64,000 nt of DNA from Anaerolineales bacterium UBA2395 (lineage in GTDB: Bacteria; Chloroflexota; Anaerolineae; Anaerolineales; Villigracilaceae). Below the pieces are notes generated by a model that had not been told where the DNA came from, made no database searches, and saw only the letters and a program-made list of their open reading frames with translations. The DNA lies in contig DDSH01000031.1 in assembly GCA_002343775.1 (NCBI GenBank), positions 62,001 to 126,000 on the forward strand, in the 5' to 3' direction. The translations under genes and the position numbers were made by a program. Each line of letters starts with the position of its first letter. Within the stretch, counting starts at the first letter, position 1. Below, one piece after another: positions 58,288 through 64,000 of this stretch.

Positions 58288-58839
58288 ATGACTCAATACC
58301 TTGTCCTGTTACGTGGAATCAACGTCGGTGGTAATAACATCATCAAAATGGTGGATTTGAAAGCCAGTTTTGAGGCGATGGGTTTCGCAAACGTGCGGAC
58401 ATACATTCAAAGCGGCAATGTGCTGCTCGAATCTGCCGAGAAAGATAAAGATTCGTTGACTGCAAGAATCGAGAAAGACCTTTCCAAGCGATTCAATTTT
58501 CAGGCGCGGGTGGTGGTGATTTCTCAAAAAGAACTGGCTGCTGTAGTTAAGTCTGCGCCTGAGGGGTTTGGTGAGGATGATGAGAAGTTTCGCTATGACG
58601 TTATCTTTCTAAAAGAGCCACTCACGCCGAAGGAAGCCATGCAGAGTGTCAAAGTCCGCGAAGGCGTGGACAGTGCCCATGCGGGCAAACAGGCGCTTTA
58701 TTTTTCACGTCTCATCAGCCGCGCTTCGCAAAGTTATCTCACAAAGATCATTGGGATGCCGGTCTATCAGAATATGACCATTCGCAATTGGAATACGACC
58801 ACGAAATTGTTGGCGCTTATGGAAGGACAAAATGGCTAA
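58288..58839 (+). CDS. DUF1697 family protein
   Basis: 183-residue soluble protein with YLVLLRGINVGGNNIIKMVDLKASFEAMGFANVRTYIQSGNVLLES, which is the unmistakable DUF1697 start, then FRYDVIFLKEPLTPKEAM and the C-terminal TRNWNTTTKLLALME-type sequence. Its biochemical function is not known. It overlaps the next gene by eight bases, so the two are translationally coupled. Confidence 0.92.
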   Translation: MTQYLVLLRGINVGGNNIIKMVDLKASFEAMGFANVRTYIQSGNVLLESAEKDKDSLTARIEKDLSKRFNFQARVVVISQKELAAVVKSAPEGFGEDDEKFRYDVIFLKEPLTPKEAMQSVKVREGVDSAHAGKQALYFSRLISRASQSYLTKIIGMPVYQNMTIRNWNTTTKLLALMEGQNG

Positions 58840-59203
58840 GACAAATTTCCAATCCATTGATGAGTATATTGCGGCGTGTCCGCCGGATTCGCAGGCGTAT
58901 TTACAGGAGATCCGGAATCTGATCCGCAAGTTGGCGCCGGATGCGAAAGAGAGGATCAGTTATCAGATCGCGGCGTTTGAACGGAATGGCAAGAACATCA
59001 TCCATTTTGCGGGTTGGAAAAAGCATGTGTCGCTGTACCCGGTTCCGGCGGGGAGTGAGACGTTCGAGCGTCAGATCGCAAAATATGTGGACGGCAAGGG
59101 TACGGTCAAGTTTCCGCTCGATGAGCCGCTTCCGCTTAAGTTGATCGAAAGAGTTGTGAAATTGCATTTAGAGGCAAATAAAAAGTTAACCAAAGGAGAT
59201 TGA
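58832..59203 (+). CDS. DUF1801 (YdhG-like) family protein
   Basis: 123-residue protein: FQSIDEYIAACPPDSQAYLQEIRNLIRKLAPDAKERISYQIAAFERNGKNIIHFAGWKKHVSLYPVP. It matches the DUF1801 family, whose fold is like frataxin-type iron chaperones, though the function is unproven. It sits inside the small-protein operon, one base before the VOC gene. Confidence 0.9.
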   Translation: MAKTNFQSIDEYIAACPPDSQAYLQEIRNLIRKLAPDAKERISYQIAAFERNGKNIIHFAGWKKHVSLYPVPAGSETFERQIAKYVDGKGTVKFPLDEPLPLKLIERVVKLHLEANKKLTKGD

Positions 59204-59204
59204 A

Positions 59205-59714
59205 ATGAATAAGATAGTCCCGTGTTTATGGTTTGATGTGCAATGTGAAGAGGCGATGAACTATTATGTGGATACGTTCAATGGTGCGCCGTACAAAAAG
59301 GAAGAGTCGAAGATCGTTTCCATTACGCGCTATGAAAAAGGCATGGAAGCGCCCGGCGCGGAACAGATGGAAGGCAAGGTCATTACTGGGATTTTCGAGT
59401 TGGCAGGTCAGCGTTTTATGGCGCTCGATGGGGGACCGACCTTTAACTTCACCGAAGCGACCTCGTTTTATGTGGAATGTGCAGACCAAAAAGAGGTGGA
59501 TTATTTTTGGAATAAACTATCCGCTGTTCCTGAATCTGAGCAATGCGGTTGGTGCAAGGATAAGTTCGGCATGTCTTGGCAGATCGTCCCGAAGCAATTG
59601 GGTGAATTGATGGGTGACCCAGACCCGGCTAAGTCTATGCGAGTTGTCAATGCCATGCTCAAGATGCACAAGATCATTGTTGCAGATCTGCAAAAGGCGT
59701 ATGACGGAGCATAG
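59205..59714 (+). CDS. VOC-family (PhnB-like) protein
   Basis: 169-residue protein of the glyoxalase/bleomycin-resistance/dioxygenase superfamily: NKIVPCLWFDVQCEEAMNYYVDTFNGA, GQRFMALDGGPTFNFTEATSFYVECADQKEVDYFW and CGWCKDKFGMSWQIVPKQL. This is the PhnB/3-demethylubiquinone-methyltransferase-like subgroup. It may bind a small molecule or metal; typical metal-ligand His/Glu are incomplete. GGAG lies inside the upstream gene end. Confidence 0.9.
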   Translation: MNKIVPCLWFDVQCEEAMNYYVDTFNGAPYKKEESKIVSITRYEKGMEAPGAEQMEGKVITGIFELAGQRFMALDGGPTFNFTEATSFYVECADQKEVDYFWNKLSAVPESEQCGWCKDKFGMSWQIVPKQLGELMGDPDPAKSMRVVNAMLKMHKIIVADLQKAYDGA

Positions 59715-59717
59715 CTC

Positions 59718-60296
59718 ATGAGAAAAGTTGTTGTGCTTGAGCATATCTCGCTAGATGGTGTCATTCAAGCCCCAGGCGGACCTGAAGAAGATACCAGTGG
59801 CGGATTCACGCATGGCGGTTGGATATCATCGTATTCCGATGCGATCCTTGGAAAAGCCTTGCGCGAGCAAATGAACAAATCATTTGATTTGTTATTAGGG
59901 CGCAAGACCTTTGAAATTTGGGAACCGTATTGGCCGCAACATGGCGATGTATGGGCGAACGTCAATTTGGCGACCAAGTATGTTGCTTCGAACACCAGAA
60001 CTACCAGTGACTGGAAGTCGTCTGTATTTTTAAGCGGAGATATAGCAAGTGAAGTTGGAAACCTTAAGCAGCAGGCTGGATTGGACTTGCATGTGTGGGG
60101 CAGCGGTAACCTGCTTCAAACGCTTATCAAGCATGACTTGGTGGATACGTTCTGGCTGATGATCTACCCGATCACCTTGGGCAGTGGAAAACGCCTGTTC
60201 GCCGATGGCACGATCCCACTGAAATTCAAAGTGACGGAAAGCGTGGTTGGCACGAGCGGAGTTATCGTCGTGAATTACGAGCGTGATGCAGTTTGA
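59718..60296 (+). CDS. Dihydrofolate reductase-fold protein, second RibD-C paralogue
   Basis: 192-residue paralogue of 57696-58271, starting MRKVVVLEHISLDGVIQAPGGPEEDTSGGFTHGG and containing DLLLGRKTFEIWEPYWPQ and LIKHDLVDTFWLMIYPITLGSGKRLF. Duplication within one operon suggests substrate divergence. The 3' end overlaps the convergent MarR gene by 22 bp. The start follows the VOC stop codon by three bases, so it is coupled. Confidence 0.9.
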   Translation: MRKVVVLEHISLDGVIQAPGGPEEDTSGGFTHGGWISSYSDAILGKALREQMNKSFDLLLGRKTFEIWEPYWPQHGDVWANVNLATKYVASNTRTTSDWKSSVFLSGDIASEVGNLKQQAGLDLHVWGSGNLLQTLIKHDLVDTFWLMIYPITLGSGKRLFADGTIPLKFKVTESVVGTSGVIVVNYERDAV

Positions 60297-60748
60297 ACTT
60301 TCTCGCGTTCTTCATCCCATAGTTTGGCGAAGCGTTCGAATACATCCGCGATGATTTCCAACTCGTTTTCGGAATAAGTGGACATCAACGCATCTTGAGC
60401 CTTTCGCGCCGACTCAAACCATGACGCCATTTTCTCAGCGCTCGATTTTTCAGGAGCGATCAGAGTCCCACGGCGGTCATTGGGATTGGGTCGGCGTTCG
60501 ATTAACCCAACCTTTTCCAAACGGTCGAGCATGGCGGTGGTTGCACCAGAGGTGAGGCCCGTGTGCCTGGCAAGTTCGGTAGGGGTGGCTGTGCCTTTTT
60601 GGAATAGAAGCCTGAGACATTCCATGTCGGTGGCGTTGAGTCCCGCCCATTCGTTCATGGCGTTGCGGAAGTGGGTCAGGTTTACCCCGTAGTCTCGCAC
60701 TGCCATCAAGGCTCGTGTTTTCAGGTCAGTCTTTGTTGATTTCTGCAT
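60275..60748 (-). CDS. MarR-family transcriptional regulator
   Basis: 157-residue winged-helix regulator. The DNA-binding region reads LNATDMECLRLLFQKGTATPTELARHTGLTSGATTAMLDRLEKVGLIERRPNPNDRRGTLI, in normal MarR order. It is divergent from a DUF1801-type gene and convergent with a RibD-C gene. A 23-bp palindrome (60772-60794) in its promoter region is the likely operator. The ligand is unknown; MarR proteins commonly sense phenolic or other small compounds. Confidence 0.92.
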   Translation of the reverse strand: MQKSTKTDLKTRALMAVRDYGVNLTHFRNAMNEWAGLNATDMECLRLLFQKGTATPTELARHTGLTSGATTAMLDRLEKVGLIERRPNPNDRRGTLIAPEKSSAEKMASWFESARKAQDALMSTYSENELEIIADVFERFAKLWDEEREKVQTASRS

Positions 60749-60771
60749 GGATTATCTCTTGACATTATCTT

Positions 60772-60794
60772 TATAATAAAGTATCTTTATTATA
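60772..60794. promoter_or_regulatory. 23-bp palindromic operator in the MarR divergent promoter
   Basis: TATAATAAAG, spacer TAT, CTTTATTATA. For the minus strand TTGCAG (60812-60817) and TATAAT (60789-60794) are 17 bp apart, so the right arm is the MarR -10 box. For the plus strand TTGACA (60759-60764) with TATCTT (60782-60787) at 17 bp also overlaps it. One site could control both genes. Confidence 0.7.
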
Positions 60795-60838
60795 TAACTA
60801 AATTGACTTTACTGCAAGGTATAAATAAGGAGATTCCC

Positions 60839-61282
60839 ATGAGCCCAACCAAAAAGACTGAAGGTTTTTCAGCCGAAGAAAAAGCGGCAATGAAAGCACG
60901 TGCCCAGGAGTTGAAAGCGGAAGCGAAAGCAAGCAAGAATAGAGAAGAAGGCGAAAAAGCCGTGTTTGCCGCCATCGCGCAAATGAAAGACCCCAATGAT
61001 CGTTCGATGTGCAAACGTATTCATGAGATCGTTACCACTGTCGCGCCTGACCTCATGCCAAAAACATGGTATGGTATGCCTGCCTATGCCGATAAAGATG
61101 GCAAGGTGATTTGCTTTTTTCAGGCGGCGAGCAAGTTCGGGGTGCGGTATGCAACTTTCGGCTTCCAGCCTGATGCGAAACTGGATGATGGTAATATGTG
61201 GGCGGCGAGTTTCGCGCTCATCAAGTTGACATCCGCTGAAGAGGCGAAGATCACCGCGCTTGTGAAAAAAGCCGTGCGTTAA
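60839..61282 (+). CDS. DUF1801-like protein with charged helical N-terminus
   Basis: 147-residue protein. Residues 1-45 are a Lys/Glu/Ala-rich helix (FSAEEKAAMKARAQELKAEAKA), and the rest, VAPDLMPKTWYGMPAYADKDGKVICFFQAASKFGVRYATFGF, matches the DUF1801 fold. AAGGAG seven bases upstream fixes the start at 60839; a 36-bp in-frame extension is rejected. Divergent from the MarR gene and possibly under its control. Function unknown. Confidence 0.85.
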   Translation: MSPTKKTEGFSAEEKAAMKARAQELKAEAKASKNREEGEKAVFAAIAQMKDPNDRSMCKRIHEIVTTVAPDLMPKTWYGMPAYADKDGKVICFFQAASKFGVRYATFGFQPDAKLDDGNMWAASFALIKLTSAEEAKITALVKKAVR

Positions 61283-61287
61283 TCACC

Positions 61288-61316
61288 TTGACTAATTAGA
61301 ATAAATGTTCTAAAAT
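61288..61316 (+). promoter_or_regulatory. UvrA-like gene promoter with embedded TAGAA-n6-TTCTA operator
   Basis: TTGACT (61288-61293) and TAAAAT (61311-61316), 17 bp apart, with TAGAA TAAATG TTCTA (61297-61312) in the spacer. The layout and most bases match the ArsR gene promoter at 56776-56804. Confidence 0.78.
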
Positions 61317-61407
61317 ATCTGTTCGTTTATTTTGGGTGGGTAAAAGCAGCCTTGCTTTCACCTGCCCATTTTGTTTGTAATTGGCAGAGACTTATAGAGG
61401 AGAGACT

Positions 61408-63657
61408 ATGCCGCAAGAGTACATTGAGATTCACGGTGCGCGTGAAAACAACTTAAAGAACATCTCAGTACGCATCCCCAAGCGCAAGATCACCATCTTC
61501 ACAGGCGTGTCTGGTTCGGGCAAATCGTCCATCGTGTTCGACACGATCGCGACCGAATCTCAGCGCCTGCTCAACGAAAACTTCAGCATGTTCGTGCGGA
61601 ATTTCCTGCCGAAGTATTCCCAACCCGAAGCGGACTCCATCGAGAACCTGAGCATGTCCATTGTGGTGGATCAGAAGCGGATGGGCGGCGGCTCACACTC
61701 GACCGTGGGCACGGTCACCGACATCAACACGATCCTACGCCTGATGTTTTCCCGCATCGGTCAACCCCATATCGGACCCTCCAACGTCTTCGGCTTCAAC
61801 GACCCGAAAGGGATGTGCCCGAACTGCAACGGCTTGGGTCGCAAACTGGACGTGGACTTGGAAAAATTCATGGACACCTCCAAATCCTTGAACGAAGGCG
61901 CAATTTTGTTTCCAGACTATGCCGTCGAAGGCTGGTACTGGAGTCAACTCATCAGCACGGGCATGTTCGACCCTGATAAGAAGTTGTCCAAATACTCAAA
62001 GAAGGAAATGGACGATCTTTTGCACAGCGGACCGATAAAGATCAAGACAAAAGTAGGTGCAAAAGATTTCAACATGACCTTCGAGGGCATCATCACCCGC
62101 TTTACGAATAAGTACATCAAAGGCGACTTGAAGTCCAAGTCCGAGCGGACTCAAAAGATGGTCGAGCCTTATATGACGATGGGACCCTGCACTATGTGTC
62201 ACGGAATGCGTTTGAGTCAGGAAGTCTTGAAATGCAAGATCAACGGCTACAACATCGGCGACCTGACAAGCATGGAAATCCCTGTCTTGATCGAGACGTT
62301 GAAAAAATTCAAAGAACCTGTAGCCGAGCCATTGGTCAAAGCGATCCTTGAACGCTTGCAGAACCTTGTGGACATTGGCTTGGAATATCTTAGCCTCAGC
62401 CGCGAGACGGATACGCTTTCAGGCGGAGAGTCGCAGCGCGTGAAGGTTGTCAAGCATCTTGGCAGCAGCCTTACGGATGTCATCTATATCTTTGATGAGC
62501 CGAGCGTAGGCTTGCATCCGCGCGATGTTCATCGCATGAACGAGCTGCTGCAAAAACTGCGTGACAAAGGTAATACCGTCATCGTCGTGGAACACGACCC
62601 GGATGTCATCAAAGTGGCAGACCATATCGTGGACGTCGGTCCGCACGCAGGTCCGAAGGGAGGCGAGATCGTCTTCGAAGGCAGTTATGCCAATTTGCTC
62701 AAAGCGAAGACATTGACGGGTACGCACATGCAGCAATCCGTCCCGATCAAAGATTCGTTCCGCACGCCGACGGGTAAACTGCCGATTAAGAATGCAAAAG
62801 TCAACAATCTACAAAATGTCAGCGTGAACATCCCGACGGGTGTGCTGACCGTGGTTACGGGTGTGGCAGGTTCCGGTAAGAGTTCGCTCATCAACGAAGT
62901 GTTCCAGCATCAACATCCTGACTCCATTGTCATTGATCAATCCGCAGTGGGGGTGAATAGCCGCTCGAACCCCGCCACATACACAGGCATCATGGACGAT
63001 GTCCGCAAGGCGTTTGCAACAGCGAACAAAGTGCAGCCCGCGCTGTTCAGTTTCAACTCGAAAGGCGCATGTGAAAACTGTCAGGGGCTCGGCGTGATCT
63101 ACACCGACCTGGCATTTCTCAATGAAGCGAAGACTCCCTGCGAGGTCTGCGGCGGGAAGCGATTCAAAGATGAAGTGTTGGCGTACAAACTCAACGGTAA
63201 ATCCATCAGCGATGTCCTGTCAATGAACGTGGGGCAGGCGCTTGAATATTTTGAGTTGAAAGAAGTGGTCAAGAAGTTGCAAGCCATGAGTGATGTGGGT
63301 CTGGATTACCTCGGACTCGGTCAGCCCTTGAGTACGCTTTCAGGTGGTGAATGTCAGCGCATCAAACTCGCCAGCGAGTTGCACAAGCAGGGTAGCATTT
63401 ACATCATGGACGAACCGACCACGGGCTTGCACATGTCTGATATCGGGCACTTGATGGAAGTCATCAATCGCCTCGTGGACACGGGCAACACGGTTGTGGT
63501 CATCGAGCACAATCTGCACGTCATCAAAAACGCCGATTGGATCATCGACATGGGACCTGAAGGCGGCAGCAAAGGCGGGCAGGTCATGTTCGAAGGCACA
63601 CCCAAGGAGTTATTGAAAGCGAAGGGCTCGCTTACTAGTGCATATCTAAAGAATTAA
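61408..63657 (+). CDS. UvrA-like ABC ATPase (UvrA2/DrrC type)
   Basis: 749-residue protein with two ABC ATPase modules of the UvrA family. Walker A boxes are FTGVSGSGKSSIVF (33-41) and VTGVAGSGKSSLIN; signatures are LSGGESQRVKVVKHL and LSGGECQRIKLASEL; Walker B segments are YIFDEPSVGLHPRD and YIMDEPTTGLHMSD. Zinc modules show CPNCNGLG, CTMCHGM, CENCQGLG and CEVCGG. It is about 190 residues shorter than housekeeping UvrA, consistent with a missing UvrB-interaction/extra DNA region as in UvrA2 and the drug-resistance protein DrrC. It probably recognises damaged DNA or intercalating drugs. AGAGGAGAG precedes the ATG at 61408. Confidence 0.88.
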   Translation: MPQEYIEIHGARENNLKNISVRIPKRKITIFTGVSGSGKSSIVFDTIATESQRLLNENFSMFVRNFLPKYSQPEADSIENLSMSIVVDQKRMGGGSHSTVGTVTDINTILRLMFSRIGQPHIGPSNVFGFNDPKGMCPNCNGLGRKLDVDLEKFMDTSKSLNEGAILFPDYAVEGWYWSQLISTGMFDPDKKLSKYSKKEMDDLLHSGPIKIKTKVGAKDFNMTFEGIITRFTNKYIKGDLKSKSERTQKMVEPYMTMGPCTMCHGMRLSQEVLKCKINGYNIGDLTSMEIPVLIETLKKFKEPVAEPLVKAILERLQNLVDIGLEYLSLSRETDTLSGGESQRVKVVKHLGSSLTDVIYIFDEPSVGLHPRDVHRMNELLQKLRDKGNTVIVVEHDPDVIKVADHIVDVGPHAGPKGGEIVFEGSYANLLKAKTLTGTHMQQSVPIKDSFRTPTGKLPIKNAKVNNLQNVSVNIPTGVLTVVTGVAGSGKSSLINEVFQHQHPDSIVIDQSAVGVNSRSNPATYTGIMDDVRKAFATANKVQPALFSFNSKGACENCQGLGVIYTDLAFLNEAKTPCEVCGGKRFKDEVLAYKLNGKSISDVLSMNVGQALEYFELKEVVKKLQAMSDVGLDYLGLGQPLSTLSGGECQRIKLASELHKQGSIYIMDEPTTGLHMSDIGHLMEVINRLVDTGNTVVVIEHNLHVIKNADWIIDMGPEGGSKGGQVMFEGTPKELLKAKGSLTSAYLKN

Positions 63658-63660
63658 AAA

Positions 63661-63725
63661 CAGTAGGGGCGACCCGTCCGGGTTTAGCCTAGACCTCGAT
63701 TGAGAAGAAAGGGTCGCCCCTACTG
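63661..63725. repeat. Dispersed palindrome, GTAGGGGCGACCC family, copy 2
   Basis: CAGTAGGGGCGACCC (63661-63675) and GGGTCGCCCCTACTG (63711-63725) are perfect 15-bp inverted ends around a 35-bp centre unlike that of copy 1. It follows the UvrA-like stop codon. Confidence 0.9.
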
Positions 63726-63781
63726 CGTAACATCAATTTAAGAGTATTTCGACCTTTAGCGAATTTGGAGACTTTAATACT

Positions 63782-64000
63782 ATGACGACACAAACCATTC
63801 TTTCCCCTTCTATTTCAGAATTGAGAGCTTTGTTCAACGGACGGGTCATTGCCCCCGATGACCCACGTTATGAAGAAGCGCGCACTCCCTTTTATGGCGG
63901 CGTGGATAAACATCCCGCAGCCATTGTCCGCGTGGCAGATGCGGGCGATGTTTCTCGTCTGGTTTCATTGGCGCGTGAACATGGCTTTGAACTCGCGGTT
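63782..64000 (+). CDS. FAD-binding oxidoreductase (berberine-bridge-type), cut by the window edge
   Basis: The first 73 residues only. FNGRVIAPDDPRYEEARTPFYGGVDKHPAAIVRVADAGDVSRLVSLAREHGFELAV is the usual start of FAD_binding_4 (PCMH-type) oxidases, in which DPRYEEAR leads to the flavin-linking loop. The rest lies beyond position 64000. No clear ribosome binding site is seen before the ATG. Substrate unknown. Confidence 0.8.
   Translation, partial: MTTQTILSPSISELRALFNGRVIAPDDPRYEEARTPFYGGVDKHPAAIVRVADAGDVSRLVSLAREHGFELAV

Noticed and set aside
1..64000. tRNA or rRNA genes
   Set aside because: Gaps were read for cloverleaf or rRNA signatures such as GGTTCGAATCC-type T-loops; none were convincing. 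A covariance-model scan was not possible.

Overview
The window is a gene-dense bacterial chromosome segment of about 59 protein genes. No rRNA, tRNA, CRISPR array, prophage or transposase gene was seen, and no gene-free stretch exceeds about 255 bp. The gene content suggests a Chloroflexota bacterium, probably of the Anaerolineae, living by aerobic or facultative respiration. This assignment is an inference from the protein types: type II NADH dehydrogenase, an actinobacterial-type inositol-phosphate synthase, a fused-E1 2-oxoacid dehydrogenase, System I cytochrome c maturation with a CcmH of the CPVCENTPLDVCP type, DUF3592 proteins and many Ser/Thr/Pro-rich lipoproteins. No marker gene is present to prove it.

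Layout. 62-5430: NADH dehydrogenase, small conserved proteins, a cytoplasmic alpha-amylase and a papain-like peptidase. 5553-12580 (minus): a complete Mrp Na+/H+ antiporter operon (mrpA-B fusion, C, D, E, F, G) preceded by a Ca2+/Na+ exchanger gene. 12696-21194 (minus): a metallo-beta-lactamase-fold hydrolase and a 2-oxoacid dehydrogenase locus (fused E1, E2, E3), interrupted by a four-helix-bundle (S23-type) gene cassette. 22765-35444 (minus): a heterodisulfide-reductase-like membrane Fe-S protein, a secreted transglycosylase-like protein and a full cytochrome c maturation cluster ccmE-F-H-G-(I-like)-cytochrome-A-B-C-D. 35629-46443: secreted protease, orphan solute-binding protein, LysM lipoprotein, aldo/keto reductase, double ThyX-like protein, HIT protein, two paralogous deacetylase-fold lipoproteins, inositol-3-phosphate synthase. 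46542-53577 (plus): sensor kinase, then a FadR-controlled operon for an alkyl-DHAP-synthase-like enzyme, glycerol-3-phosphate dehydrogenase and an FGGY kinase. 53711-56649: aminotransferase and a prephenate dehydratase fused to a seven-bladed beta-propeller. 56846-63657: an ArsR/MarR island of small stress-type proteins ending in a short UvrA-like ATPase. A truncated FAD oxidase gene runs off the right edge.

The most unusual material is: (a) nine arrays of imperfect 7-bp repeats in gene junctions, three of them translated inside the E2 linkers and two bracketing the S23-type gene; (b) three families of dispersed palindromic repeats, with a different hairpin in every junction of the FadR operon; (c) the prephenate dehydratase-propeller fusion; (d) a cysteine-type CcmE together with a CcmH; (e) near-identical promoter/operator sequences in front of the ArsR and UvrA-like genes, suggesting one regulon; (f) a FadR-type operator placed between the -10 box and the ribosome binding site of the ether-lipid-like operon.
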